From positions 1 through 58,059 of the forward strand of contig NZ_AUCA01000022.1 in assembly GCF_000429525.1 (NCBI RefSeq): a stretch of 58,059 nucleotides of DNA, read 5' to 3'. The position numbers and the translations under genes were made by a program. Below are positions 1 to 8,600 of this stretch, in pieces. The notes under the pieces were generated by a model. The model had not been told where the DNA came from. It saw only the letters and a list, made by a program, of their open reading frames with translations, and made no database searches. Every line of letters begins with the position of its first letter. Position 1 is the first letter of the stretch. Source of the stretch: Alicyclobacillus contaminans DSM 17975 (lineage in GTDB: Bacteria; Bacillota; Bacilli; Alicyclobacillales; Alicyclobacillaceae).

Positions 1-226
1 TACACAACTGGCGGAACGACGTGATCTCGGGTCTGGTGAAGTACAGGTAGTGCATCCGGAAATAGGCCACTGGGGATGTGGGCTTGCGGCCGGTCTTCTC
101 ATACAGAGGACCAATCAGATGCTCCAGGAACGAATCATCAATGTGGACCACGTAATCAATCAGTGCAGGATCGAAGCCGAGCGTGTTATACTCGGCATAT
201 GGAAGCAGGTCCAACTGCAATTCCAT
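1..226 (-). CDS. Transposase, N-terminal part (cut by window edge)
   Basis: The minus strand encodes 75 residues starting at an ATG at 226 that follows a good ribosome site (GGAGGTG, about 6 bases upstream), and the frame runs open off the left edge. The visible protein begins MELQLDLLPYAEYN and contains a stretch around residues 52-75 (PVAYFRMHYLYF...SFRQLC) that resembles the N-terminal DUF772-like region of IS5/IS1182-type DDE transposases. The catalytic DDE residues would lie outside the window. Family assignment is by eye, so the exact IS family is open. Confidence 0.6.
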   Translation of the reverse strand, partial: MELQLDLLPYAEYNTLGFDPALIDYVVHIDDSFLEHLIGPLYEKTGRKPTSPVAYFRMHYLYFTRPEITSFRQLC

Positions 227-615
227 GGGAAACGCACCTCCGGAACTGGTAAATTGTTTGTTTTGGTCAGCTACAATTTTACCAATTCTACGGTTAGGTG
301 CGTTTTGCTATTCACCCAAAATCAACGGCTTTTCGGACACGCTCTATAAGGTGACTTGTCCTACAAGATACCTGTCCGTTCCAACCAGGAATGGTTCGTT
401 ACTATGATATGCATATCCGTGGTATCACACTGAGATGTCATGGATTAGCACCATGAGATCAGTCATCACGTATCAGTTACAAGGTCCCTTACATGTAAAT
501 GGTTCGGCGCGAACGTGTGATTTTTACCACTTTCTCTTGACACAAAACCTATCACACCGCACTATATTTAGAGTAGTTAAAAAAATCTATATTCTGCAGA
601 AAGGGGGGAGAGGCC
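227..615. other. Gene-poor stretch between the IS end and the symporter operon
   Basis: I see no convincing gene in these 389 bases; they are AT-richer than the rest. The part next to the transposase should hold the IS terminal repeat, which I could not define without the other end. The right part holds a possible promoter and a GTGTGAT/ATCACAC inverted pair (515-521 and 551-557). Confidence 0.5.
537..568 (+). promoter_or_regulatory. Possible promoter of the DUF3311-symporter operon
   Basis: A perfect -35 box TTGACA (537-542) is followed by an AT-rich -10 region. CACTAT lies at 17-base spacing and TATATT (563-568) at 20. The spacing ambiguity lowers confidence. The -35 sits between the inverted arms GTGTGAT (515-521) and ATCACAC (551-557), which could be an operator. 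Confidence 0.35.
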
Positions 616-831
616 ATGGAAGAACGGGGCAGCAAGTGGTGGTATGTCCTGCTCATCGTTCCATTTATCGCAACGCTGTATCCTCCGTTCTACGCCTCGG
701 TCCAGCCGACGCTGTGGGGGATTCCGTTCTTTTACTGGTATCAGTTCCTGTGGGTGTTGATCAGCGCGGCACTGACGGTCATTGTGTACAAGGCGACCAC
801 AAAACGGCGCGCCACGCCACCGGAAGACTGA
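616..831 (+). CDS. DUF3311 small membrane protein
   Basis: This is a 71-residue protein with two hydrophobic segments (about 9-27 and 36-60) and the family-typical PPFY and GIPFFYWYQFLW stretches. DUF3311 proteins are habitually encoded directly upstream of sodium:solute symporters, and that is the arrangement here (16-34 bases to the next start). The ATG at 616 follows AAAGGGGGGAGAGGCC. The likely role is a small partner of the symporter in the cytoplasmic membrane, and no function is demonstrated for the family member here. Confidence 0.85.
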   Translation: MEERGSKWWYVLLIVPFIATLYPPFYASVQPTLWGIPFFYWYQFLWVLISAALTVIVYKATTKRRATPPED

Positions 832-865
832 ATGTAGAATAATCTGAATGGAAAGGGTGCACTTC

Positions 866-2383
866 ATGCAGTGGCCGGCACTTATCGTATTTATCGTGCT
901 GTTTCTGTTTGTGACGGTGCTCGGTTTTGTCGCCGCCCGCTGGCGGCAGGGAGACCTCAGTCAGCTCCATGAATGGGGGCTCGCTGGAAGGCGGTTCGGC
1001 ACCGCCGTGACGTGGTTCTTGCTCGGTGGCGACCTGTACACAGCGTACACGTTCATCGCTGTGCCGGCGCTGATGTACGGATCGGGCGCTACGGGATTTT
1101 ACGCGGTGCCGTACACCATCATCATTTATCCGTTCGTGTTTGTGGTGATGCCGCGTCTGTGGGCGGTCGCGAAGAAACACGGGTATGTGACGATATCGGA
1201 TTTCGTCCGCGGCCGTTATGAGAGCCATGGTCTCGCCCTCGCTGTGGCCATCACGGGGATTCTGGCCACCATGCCGTACATCGCGCTTCAGTTGGTCGGC
1301 ATGAAAGCAGTTTTAGAGGCCATGGGCATTGCCGGCGAGTGGCCGTTGATCATCGCGTTCATCGTCTTGGCGCTCTACACGTATACCAGCGGCCTGCGCG
1401 CACCGGCGATGATTGCGGTGGTGAAGGACCTGCTGATTTACATCACGGTGATTGCAGCCGTCATCATCATCCCCATCAAATTGGGTGGATTCGGTCATAT
1501 TTTCCAATTGGCGCAACAGGGGCTCGCGGCCCGGCCGAAACCGGGTTCCCTCGTCATCGGCCCCAAAGCGTATGTGTCGTACGCCACGCTGGCGCTCGGT
1601 TCTGCGCTCGCACTGTTTCTGTATCCGCATTCATTGACGGGGATTTTCAGTTCCAGCAGCGGCAAGGTCATTCGCCGCAACGCGGCGCTGTTGCCCGCCT
1701 ATTCGTTCGCGCTCGGCATCATTGCGCTGCTCGGGTTCATGGCGATTGCGGCCGGCGTGCATCCACAGTCCAACAACGGCGCCGTGCCTGCCCTGTTCCT
1801 GAAGGAGTTTCCGTCGTGGTTCGCCGGCGTGGCGTTCGCGGCCATCGCCATCGGCGCGTTGGTGCCTGCGGCCATCATGTCCATTGCGGCGGCGAATCTG
1901 TTCACGCGTAACATCTATCGTGAGTACATCAAGAAGGATTGCTCGCCGGCGCATGAGGCGAATGTGGCTAAATTCGTGTCGCTGGTGGTCAAGTTCGGCG
2001 CTCTCCTGTTTGTGGTGGCGATGCCGAGCGAATTTGCCATCAACCTGCAGCTGTTGGGAGGCATCTGGATTCTGCAGACCTTCCCGACCATCATCATCGG
2101 GTTATACACACGCTGGCTACATCGGTGGGCGCTGCTCATCGGGTGGCTGGCCGGTATGGTCACCGGCACGTGGATGGAGGCGGCCCTCAACTTCCAAGGC
2201 TCCACCTTCACCATCGGCTGGCTTGGCAACATTTCTGGATACGCAGCCATCTGGGCCCTGATTGTCAACCTTGTGGTCACCGTGGTCCTGTCCGTGATCT
2301 TCCACGCGGTGGGCTTGGCCAACGGGAAGGACAGCACCGAGCCCGTGGACTACAACGATCACGTATTGACGCTCGAAGCGTAA
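866..2383 (+). CDS. Sodium:solute symporter (SSS family)
   Basis: This is a polytopic membrane protein of about 505 residues with around 13 hydrophobic segments. The early GRRFGTAVTWFLLGGDLYTAYT motif and the later GALVPAAIMSIAAANLFTRNIYREY stretch are typical of the SSS family (monocarboxylate/pantothenate-like transporters). I chose the ATG at 866 because GGAAAGGGTG lies 6 bases upstream. The in-frame ATG at 848 has no ribosome site. The substrate cannot be read from sequence; DUF3311-linked members often move monocarboxylates. It probably forms an operon with the upstream DUF3311 gene and is followed by a strong hairpin. Confidence 0.9.
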   Translation: MQWPALIVFIVLFLFVTVLGFVAARWRQGDLSQLHEWGLAGRRFGTAVTWFLLGGDLYTAYTFIAVPALMYGSGATGFYAVPYTIIIYPFVFVVMPRLWAVAKKHGYVTISDFVRGRYESHGLALAVAITGILATMPYIALQLVGMKAVLEAMGIAGEWPLIIAFIVLALYTYTSGLRAPAMIAVVKDLLIYITVIAAVIIIPIKLGGFGHIFQLAQQGLAARPKPGSLVIGPKAYVSYATLALGSALALFLYPHSLTGIFSSSSGKVIRRNAALLPAYSFALGIIALLGFMAIAAGVHPQSNNGAVPALFLKEFPSWFAGVAFAAIAIGALVPAAIMSIAAANLFTRNIYREYIKKDCSPAHEANVAKFVSLVVKFGALLFVVAMPSEFAINLQLLGGIWILQTFPTIIIGLYTRWLHRWALLIGWLAGMVTGTWMEAALNFQGSTFTIGWLGNISGYAAIWALIVNLVVTVVLSVIFHAVGLANGKDSTEPVDYNDHVLTLEA

Positions 2384-2411
2384 TCGGCACGGCACGCGTC
2401 CAAACGCGGGC

Positions 2412-2460
2412 GGGGCAGGTGGGTTTCATCCCTGGGATGAATCCGCCTGCCCCGTGTTTC
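2412..2460 (+). terminator. Terminator after the symporter
   Basis: A long stem pairs GGGGCAGGTGGGTTTCATCC with GGATGAATCCGCCTGCCCC (2412-2453), followed by GTGTTTC. It separates the symporter operon from the convergent thrB. Confidence 0.75.
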
Positions 2461-2510
2461 TTCGAACATAACAAAAGGAGAAGTCCGTGTCGTTGGCTGC
2501 GGCGCCTTCG

Positions 2511-3473
2511 CTATGCGAGCACCTCGGTCGCCACCGTCTGCTCCCGCGCGACCGTGAATACCTCACTTCGACAAGGGACGTTGTGTTCGCGCCAAGCGAG
2601 CGTCATCTGATCCGCCACTCGCCAGGCCACCCGCTCGTCGTCGCACCAGGCGAGAATCGACGGTCCGGCTCCGCTCAGCGTGGTGGTCATGGCGCCCGCC
2701 CGCAGCGCCGATTTGCGCACGTCCGCGTAGCCCGGGATGAGCGCCTCGCGGTACGGTTCGTGCAGCTTGTCCCCGAATCCACCTTTGAGAATTGACAGGT
2801 CTCCGGTGGACAGCGCCAGGGTCAGGCGTGCCGCCTGCGCCACGTTGTACACGGCGTCCGCGCGTTCCACCTGTTGCGGCAGAACGCGCCGTGATTCCTC
2901 CGTGAGCAGTGTGAAATACGGCACGGCCACCACAAAGTGCAGATGCTCCGGCACCGGCAGTGGAATCGTGCGGTAGCCCGTGTCGTCCGGGCAGCTCAGA
3001 CATCCGCCGCCCTGGAAGGCCGGCGTGACATTGTCCGGGTGCCCCTCCATCTCCGTTGCAAGTTGGATCAATTCGGTGCGCGCCAGCGCCTTGTCCGGAT
3101 CGTACTGTTCGAGCAGCGCATTGGCCAACAGGAGTCCGCCGACAATGGCGGACGCGCTCGATCCGAGTCCCGCCCCCACCGGGATGCGATTGTGGCAAAC
3201 CAACTTCCAATCGGTGGGGACGCGCTGGCTGCCCACCTTTGCCAACAGGGTGTCCATCGCCGCCACGACCGCGTTGCTGCGGTCGGAGGGAAGCAGACGG
3301 CTGGATTCGCCGGTGACCTCGACCGCGAAGGGCACCCCAACTTCCACGTTCATTTCATTGAACAGCGTCAGTGCAATCCCCATGCAGTCGAACCCTGGGC
3401 CAAGGTTGGCGGATGTGGCGGGAACCCGAACGCGAAAGCGTCGAGCCGCGGAGGCACGGTGTGTTGAACGCAT
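2511..3473 (-). CDS. thrB: Homoserine kinase
   Basis: This 320-residue GHMP kinase phosphorylates L-homoserine to O-phosphohomoserine, the step before threonine synthase. The N-terminal VPATSANLGPGFDCMG (about 17-32) and the glycine-rich ATP loop PVGAGLGSSASA (about 98-109) are diagnostic. The C-terminal TLSGAGPS is the third GHMP motif. I take the ATG at 3473 (MRSTHRASAARR) because GGAAGGAGG stands just upstream; a longer frame to 3524 would overlap thrC. The start lies 19 bases after the thrC stop, so the order thrC-thrB is an operon. Confidence 0.95.
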   Translation of the reverse strand: MRSTHRASAARRFRVRVPATSANLGPGFDCMGIALTLFNEMNVEVGVPFAVEVTGESSRLLPSDRSNAVVAAMDTLLAKVGSQRVPTDWKLVCHNRIPVGAGLGSSASAIVGGLLLANALLEQYDPDKALARTELIQLATEMEGHPDNVTPAFQGGGCLSCPDDTGYRTIPLPVPEHLHFVVAVPYFTLLTEESRRVLPQQVERADAVYNVAQAARLTLALSTGDLSILKGGFGDKLHEPYREALIPGYADVRKSALRAGAMTTTLSGAGPSILAWCDDERVAWRVADQMTLAWREHNVPCRSEVFTVAREQTVATEVLA

Positions 3474-3492
3474 GTTGCTTGGCCTCCTTCCC

Positions 3493-4581
3493 TCACGCGT
3501 GCACGAGCGTGCTGGAGATGGCATCCTCCACGGCGGACCTGCGGCAATCCACCACGGTCGGTTCCTGAATGGCGGTGGCGATGGCGCAGTCCGGATCTTT
3601 CAATCCGTTTCCCGTGAGCACGCAGACCACCGTTTCACCGGAAACAATCCCGCCGTTGCGGTGCAGTTTCAGCAGTCCCGCCACCGAAGCGGACGACGCG
3701 GGTTCCGCAAAGATCCCTTCCGACGCCAGCAGGGTGTAGGCGGCGCGAATTTCGTCGTCCGTCACGAAGTCGATGGCGCCGCCGGAATCCGCCGCCGCCT
3801 GCAGCGCGAGGTGGCCGGATGCGGGCTTGCCGATGCGAATCGCGGTGGCGAACGTCTCCGGATGTTCAATCGGATGCCCTTTGACCAACGCGGCGGCCCC
3901 CTCCGCTTCGAACCCGTGCATGCGCGGGCGCTGGTCAATCACGCCGGCTTGGTGATAGGCCGTAAACCCTTTCCAGTACGCGCTGATGTTCCCGGCATTG
4001 CCGACCGGGATGCACAGCTTGTCCGGCACTCTTCCCAACGCGTCGCAAATCTCGAATGCCGCCGTCTGCTGTCCCTCCAGGCGAAGGGGATTGATGGAAT
4101 TGACAATCGTGACCGGCAGTGATTCCGCCACCTCGCGGACCATCGCCAGCGCCTCATCGAAGTTCCCACGGACCGCCAAAATTTGGGCGCCGTAGATCAT
4201 GGCCTGCGACAACTTGCCGAGCGCCACGTATCCGTCCGGGATCAGGATGATAGCTCGCATGCCCGCGCGCGCAGCGTAGGCGGCCGCGGAAGCGGACGTG
4301 TTGCCGGTCGATGCGCAGATCACCGTTTGGCGGCCGGCTTCCTTGGCTTTGGCGACGGCCACCACCATGCCTCTATCCTTAAAAGATCCGGTCGGGTTTG
4401 CCCCTTCCAGTTTCAGATACACGTGGGCGCCGGTACTTTGGCTGAGCCGGTGCGAGTATACCAACGGCGTGTTCCCTTCCCCCAGCGTCAACAGTGGCGT
4501 TTGCTCCGTGACGGGGAGCCACTCGCGATATTCCGTCAACAGGCCGCGCCACAACGAATGGCGCCGTGCTTCCTCTGTCAT
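3493..4581 (-). CDS. thrC: Threonine synthase
   Basis: This 362-residue PLP enzyme converts O-phosphohomoserine to threonine. The PLP lysine is in NPTGSFKDRG (K68), followed by the phosphate-binding STGNTSASAAAYAARAG. GEGNTPLV near residue 34 is typical of the family. The start chosen is the ATG at 4581 (MTEEARRHSLW), preceded by AAGGAGGTCC; the open frame extends further but without a ribosome site. It is the first gene of thrC-thrB, divergent from hom. Its leader region does not contain the SAM riboswitch, which points the other way. Confidence 0.95.
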   Translation of the reverse strand: MTEEARRHSLWRGLLTEYREWLPVTEQTPLLTLGEGNTPLVYSHRLSQSTGAHVYLKLEGANPTGSFKDRGMVVAVAKAKEAGRQTVICASTGNTSASAAAYAARAGMRAIILIPDGYVALGKLSQAMIYGAQILAVRGNFDEALAMVREVAESLPVTIVNSINPLRLEGQQTAAFEICDALGRVPDKLCIPVGNAGNISAYWKGFTAYHQAGVIDQRPRMHGFEAEGAAALVKGHPIEHPETFATAIRIGKPASGHLALQAAADSGGAIDFVTDDEIRAAYTLLASEGIFAEPASSASVAGLLKLHRNGGIVSGETVVCVLTGNGLKDPDCAIATAIQEPTVVDCRRSAVEDAISSTLVHA

Positions 4582-4772
4582 CCCTTGGACCTCCTTCGGC
4601 ACGGACGTCGCGGCTTTTCCCGAATTTCCCTCGTCCGCCGCCCGTACGGCCAATTCTGCCGCATTCTCTACCTGAATTTCGCATATTATTTCATAAGTTT
4701 CGCGAACCAGCTCCGGGCTGTCAAGCCTCAGATTTTAACGGCTGACCTGTCGCTTCCGGGTCTGTCGCGAGA

Positions 4773-4802
4773 TTGACGCTGAGGAAGTTTGGGTGATATA
4801 GT
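4773..4802 (+). promoter_or_regulatory. Promoter of the hom leader
   Basis: TTGACG (4773-4778) and TATAGT (4797-4802) are 18 bases apart. They lie about 40 bases before the SAM-I aptamer, as expected for transcription of the riboswitch. Confidence 0.65.
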
Positions 4803-4840
4803 AACTTCCAAATTGAATGAGTGTTTCGCACACTGTGCAA

Positions 4841-4953
4841 CTCTTATCCAGAGTGGCGGAGGGACTGGCCCAATGAAGCCCGGCAACCACCAGCGCAACC
4901 CGTTGGAGAGGTGCCAATTCCTGCAAACCGGGATCCGGTTTGAGAGATGAGAG
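4841..4953 (+). promoter_or_regulatory. SAM-I (S-box) riboswitch upstream of hom
   Basis: The sequence carries the S-box hallmarks in order: CTTATCCAGAGTGGCGGAGGGA, the ACTGGCCC-ATGAAGCCCGGCAACC core, AGGTGCCAATTCCTGC, and the closing GAGAGATGAGAG. The outer stem P1 pairs CTCTTATC (4841-4848) with GATGAGAG (4946-4953). A rho-independent terminator follows. S-box RNAs bind S-adenosylmethionine and stop transcription when it is abundant. Here that would shut down homoserine dehydrogenase and so the entry to methionine. Confidence 0.95.
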
Positions 4954-4985
4954 GAGTGCTGATCTGGCAAGTTTGGCTTGTCGGG

Positions 4986-5013
4986 GACCGCTCCTTCGGA
5001 GCGGTCTTTCTTT
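4986..5013 (+). terminator. Riboswitch-controlled terminator before hom
   Basis: The perfect stem GACCGCTCC-TTC-GGAGCGGTC (4986-5006) is followed by TTTCTTT, 33 bases after the SAM aptamer. It is the expression platform of the S-box leader. Confidence 0.9.
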
Positions 5014-5051
5014 GTATATTGCGCATCACACGGATGGTTGGAGGTAGAGCG

Positions 5052-6368
5052 ATGACAAAGAGGTGTTTCGTCGGGTTGTTGGGCTGCGGCGTGGTTGGTA
5101 GCGGTGTGGTGCAGGCGCTGGCGTCCTGCCGAGATACCGTGCTGCAGCGATTTGGTGTGGACATTGAGGTGGTTCAGATTGCAGTGCGCCATTTGGAGCG
5201 ACCGCGCCCCGCCCAAGTCCGTCGGGAGTGGTTGTGCGACAACTGGCGGGATGTGGTTGGAAATCCGCGCATTGACGTGGTGATTGAGGTGATGGGCGGT
5301 TTGCATCCCGCTTACGAGGCGGTGAAAACGGCGCTGTCGAGCGGGAAGAGTGTCATCACCGCGAACAAGGAGCTCCTGGCCATGCACGGTGCGGAACTGG
5401 CGCGCATTGCCCAGGAAAACCGGGTGACGCTGTTGTCGGAAGCCAGTGTATTGGGCGGCGTGCCCGTGCTGCACGCGCTGCAACACTATTTCTCCGCCAA
5501 TCGAATTACCAAGCTAACCGCCATCGCCAATGGGACTTCCAACTACATCCTCACCCGCATGCGGCTGGCGGGCGTGTCGTTTCCCGAGGCGCTCGCGGAG
5601 GCGCAGGCAGCCGGCTACGCGGAGGCGGATCCCTCCTTCGACGTATTGGGATTGGACGCAAGGTCGAAGCTGCAGATTCTGTGCCAGGCGGCGTTTCATG
5701 CACACCTGGACGGACAGAGCATCGCCTGCGAAGGCATCGCCCACCTGGACGCGGGAGACCTGGCCATTGCGGAAACGCTGGGGTGCCGCATTCGCCACGT
5801 GGCGCTGGCGGAACCCACGCTCGACGGGATTCGCGCGAGTGTTCGGCCGATGTTGATTCCAGAACACCACCCCCTGTTCGGGATTGACGGCGTCAACAAC
5901 GCACTCTGCATCGACGCGGATTTGGTGGGGCAGTTGGTCTACGCGGGCCCCGGCGCCGGCGGGGCCGCCACAGCCAGCGCGGTGGTTGAGGACCTCGTAC
6001 AACTGTTGACCGGAGGCGCCGGTGAATCCCAGGGGGCACTCCGGCCCGCGGCGGCCGTACCCGCGGTGTTCCCCGCGTACCTCATCTGGCGGCGCTGGAC
6101 GGGTCGGCACCAGCTCGGCCCCAATGGGCTGCCGATGGACGGGGGCGTGGTGCCCACCGTGGACTACCTTCCGCTCCCAGCGTTGAACGTGGAGTGTTGG
6201 GTGGTGCGGGCGGATTTTCCGCTCGAACCGGGCATCGTGGACGGTCTCCTGGATACGGACGGCGAACCGATGCGATGTCTGCCGTTTTTGGAGATCCCGA
6301 GGAACGGCGCCGGCGTCTTTTCCGCCGTTGAGGTGGCGGACGCGGAAGCCCGCATGCGCGCGGACTGA
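5052..6368 (+). CDS. hom: Homoserine dehydrogenase
   Basis: This 438-residue enzyme reduces aspartate semialdehyde to homoserine, the branch point to methionine and threonine. The dinucleotide loop GLLGCGVVGSG is at residues 8-18, the catalytic lysine is in ANKELLA (about K106), and the EADPSFDVLGLDARSK substrate motif is near 192-207. The start is the ATG at 5052, with GGAGGTAGAGCG before it. The last 80 residues occupy the usual ACT position but are weakly recognisable, so threonine feedback may be altered (inference). Expression is placed under the SAM-I riboswitch. thrC-thrB is divergent rather than downstream. Confidence 0.95.
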   Translation: MTKRCFVGLLGCGVVGSGVVQALASCRDTVLQRFGVDIEVVQIAVRHLERPRPAQVRREWLCDNWRDVVGNPRIDVVIEVMGGLHPAYEAVKTALSSGKSVITANKELLAMHGAELARIAQENRVTLLSEASVLGGVPVLHALQHYFSANRITKLTAIANGTSNYILTRMRLAGVSFPEALAEAQAAGYAEADPSFDVLGLDARSKLQILCQAAFHAHLDGQSIACEGIAHLDAGDLAIAETLGCRIRHVALAEPTLDGIRASVRPMLIPEHHPLFGIDGVNNALCIDADLVGQLVYAGPGAGGAATASAVVEDLVQLLTGGAGESQGALRPAAAVPAVFPAYLIWRRWTGRHQLGPNGLPMDGGVVPTVDYLPLPALNVECWVVRADFPLEPGIVDGLLDTDGEPMRCLPFLEIPRNGAGVFSAVEVADAEARMRAD

Positions 6369-6451
6369 AATCAGTTGCATGCGGGAACTCGATTGCGGTA
6401 CGCTGTACCACGTGCACGCTGTAACCTGGTCCTGTGAAGGAGTCTTGCACG

Positions 6452-7411
6452 ATGACGAAGCCACCGCTGTCGAAGCGTTCGTTCTCTCCTTACGTATCAT
6501 TCCGTCGCGAAGATTGGGCTCGTCTGCGTGACGCGACACCGTTGCCGCTCACGGAGGAAGAACTGGAGCGGCTGCGGGGGTTGAATGAACAGATCTCGTT
6601 GGACGAAGTCTCCCAGATCTATTTGCCGCTGTCCCGTCTGCTCAACATGTACGTTGCTGCGACGCAAAAACTGTTCACAGCAACGCACACCTTTCTTGGG
6701 CATCCGTCGCAAAAGGTTCCATATATCATCGGAATTGCCGGCAGTGTGGCGGTGGGAAAAAGCACGACCGCCCGCATCATTCAGGCGCTGCTCGCCCGGT
6801 GGCCGAATCACCCCAAGGTGGACCTAGTTACCACCGACGGGTTTCTGTATCCCAACCGGATCCTTGAGCAGCGCGGCATCATGAACCGCAAGGGGTTTCC
6901 GGAAAGCTACGATGTTCGCCGGCTGGTGCAGTTTGTGGCGGCCGTCAAGTCGGGAGCGCCGGAGGTCAAGGCGCCTGTGTACTCTCATCTGGAATACGAC
7001 ATATTGCCGGATGAGTTTCACGTGGTTCGGCAACCCGACATCATGATTCTGGAGGGGTTGAACGTGCTCCAGATCAATCCGACCTCGGGTCGCAAGGGGC
7101 CGCAGTTGTTCGTGTCCGACTTCTTTGATTTCTCCATTTATGTGGACGCCGACGAGGAGCACATTGAGCGCTGGTATCTGGAACGGTTTCACACGCTGCG
7201 AGAAACTGCGTTCCGCAATCCGAACTCATACTTTCATCGGTACGCGCACATGTCGGCGGAGGAAGCGGACGCCTACGCTCGGCGGATTTGGAAGGAAATT
7301 AACAGCGTGAACCTGCGCGAGAACATTCTGCCCACCAAGCACCGCGCCGACCTCATCCTGGAAAAGGGGGAGTCTCACGCCGTGCAAGGGGTTCACCTGC
7401 GCAAACTGTGA
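6452..7411 (+). CDS. coaA: Type I pantothenate kinase
   Basis: This 319-residue cytosolic kinase makes 4'-phosphopantothenate, the first committed step to coenzyme A. The P-loop GSVAVGKS is at residues 97-104. [23 protein letters not shown] and the [17 protein letters not shown] stretches are characteristic of bacterial type I CoaA and rule out type II or III enzymes. The start is the ATG at 6452 with GAAGGAG 10 bases before it; a GTG at 6434 lies inside that region and is less likely. A strong bidirectional terminator follows. Confidence 0.95.
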   Translation: MTKPPLSKRSFSPYVSFRREDWARLRDATPLPLTEEELERLRGLNEQISLDEVSQIYLPLSRLLNMYVAATQKLFTATHTFLGHPSQKVPYIIGIAGSVAVGKSTTARIIQALLARWPNHPKVDLVTTDGFLYPNRILEQRGIMNRKGFPESYDVRRLVQFVAAVKSGAPEVKAPVYSHLEYDILPDEFHVVRQPDIMILEGLNVLQINPTSGRKGPQLFVSDFFDFSIYVDADEEHIERWYLERFHTLRETAFRNPNSYFHRYAHMSAEEADAYARRIWKEINSVNLRENILPTKHRADLILEKGESHAVQGVHLRKL

Positions 7412-7473
7412 GTGTGTGCTTCCGTATTCGGGCGTCCCGTGGGGCGTGCGGAATGGGAACCTCAGACGGATAA

Positions 7474-7523
7474 AAACATCGCCCGCCCGGGGTGACCGAG
7501 TTCGGGCGATGTTTGTCTTTCTT
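7474..7523. terminator. Bidirectional terminator between coaA and the EamA gene
   Basis: AAACATCGCCCG (7474-7485) pairs with CGGGCGATGTTT (7503-7514). A T-rich run follows on each strand, so it can serve both convergent genes. Confidence 0.85.
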
Positions 7524-8520
7524 ACGGGGAACCGCTTTCCATCCTGTATGTTTCCTCATGGTGCGTCCGAGATGATGCGCCCGACCGAGACCCGGTGGCG
7601 AGGATGCTGACCGTGCCGAGAATGCATAACCCCCCGAGCAGGGTCGACACCCCGAGCGGCGTGTGCAGCCAGAGCGCGCCGGCCGCCGCGGCAGACAGCG
7701 GTTCGATGTTCGCCAACAGGCTGGCCTCCGTCGGCGTGATGTGATGCATGCTTGACAAGTACAGGTAAAACGCCGCCAGAGTTCCGAACAGAACCACAAA
7801 CGCCACCAGGGATGCGGACGAGAGATGCCAACGCATTGCCTGGCTTTGCCACGGGCGTGCCACGGCCAGCAGCGGCAGGCTGCCGATGAACATGGCCCAA
7901 CCGGTGGTCAGGGCGGCCCCCCATTCGCTCATCAACCGTCCGGGATACAGCGTATAGAAAGCGAGCGCAACGGCGGACAACAGTCCCCAGATCACGGCAC
8001 CGGGCGGGACCACCATGGTTCGGAGGGATCCGTTCGTCACAAGCAGGAATGTGCCAACCAACGCGAGACCGAGCGCGGCGCGTTCTTTCCCGCTCGGCCA
8101 GGTGCGGCGCCGAACGGCCTCCGACATGAGGATGACGGCGGGAGCCAAGTACTGCAGAAACGTCGCGGTGGCGGCGTTGCCGAGCTGGATGGAGGCAAAG
8201 TACGTGTACTGCACGCCGACCAACCCGAACAGGCCGAAAATGCACACGCGCACACCATCCCGCGGGTGCTGCCAGATTTCGAACACGCGGCGCCAGCCGG
8301 ATTGAATGCCCACCATGACCAGCAACAGTAGGCCAGAGACGCCCATGCGTACGGTGACGAGCCAGCCGGGCTCAAACCCGTCGGCCTGAAACAACTGCTG
8401 CGCTGCGGTGCCGGACAGTCCCCAGAGCGTGCTGCCCACAAGGACCATCCAGATGCCGCGTGTTCGATGCTTGGCGCGGGAGAGGGGGGCCGTGTTCTGT
8501 TGGGACAAGGTGTTTGTCAT
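7522..8520 (-). CDS. EamA-family (DMT) transporter
   Basis: This 332-residue protein has about ten hydrophobic segments arranged as two repeated EamA halves. The first starts at GIWMVLVGSTLWGLSGTAAQ and the second at GAVIWGLLSAVALAFYTLYPGRL. The PTEASLLANIEPLSAAAAGALWL stretch near the end is the classic EamA signature. Members export metabolites or amino acids, and the substrate is not evident. The ATG at 8520 has GGAAAGG upstream. Confidence 0.9.
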   Translation of the reverse strand: MTNTLSQQNTAPLSRAKHRTRGIWMVLVGSTLWGLSGTAAQQLFQADGFEPGWLVTVRMGVSGLLLLVMVGIQSGWRRVFEIWQHPRDGVRVCIFGLFGLVGVQYTYFASIQLGNAATATFLQYLAPAVILMSEAVRRRTWPSGKERAALGLALVGTFLLVTNGSLRTMVVPPGAVIWGLLSAVALAFYTLYPGRLMSEWGAALTTGWAMFIGSLPLLAVARPWQSQAMRWHLSSASLVAFVVLFGTLAAFYLYLSSMHHITPTEASLLANIEPLSAAAAGALWLHTPLGVSTLLGGLCILGTVSILATGSRSGASSRTHHEETYRMESGSP

Positions 8521-8600
8521 GAGCGTGTCAACCTTTCCCGCGAGGGTTGTGTTGATAGATACTATGACGCCGAGTACGGGCTGGCGTCAATCCCGCCGCG

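Noticed and set aside
435-842. 135-residue plus-strand open frame before the symporter
   Set aside because: It overlaps the better supported DUF3311 gene in another frame and has no family resemblance.
5514-6539. 341-residue minus-strand open frame
   Set aside because: Antisense to hom; repetitive basic composition and no ribosome site.
8540-8600. TGACGCC/GGCGTCA stem downstream of purA as a terminator
   Set aside because: The stem is plausible but no T-run follows on the purA strand, so I did not list it.
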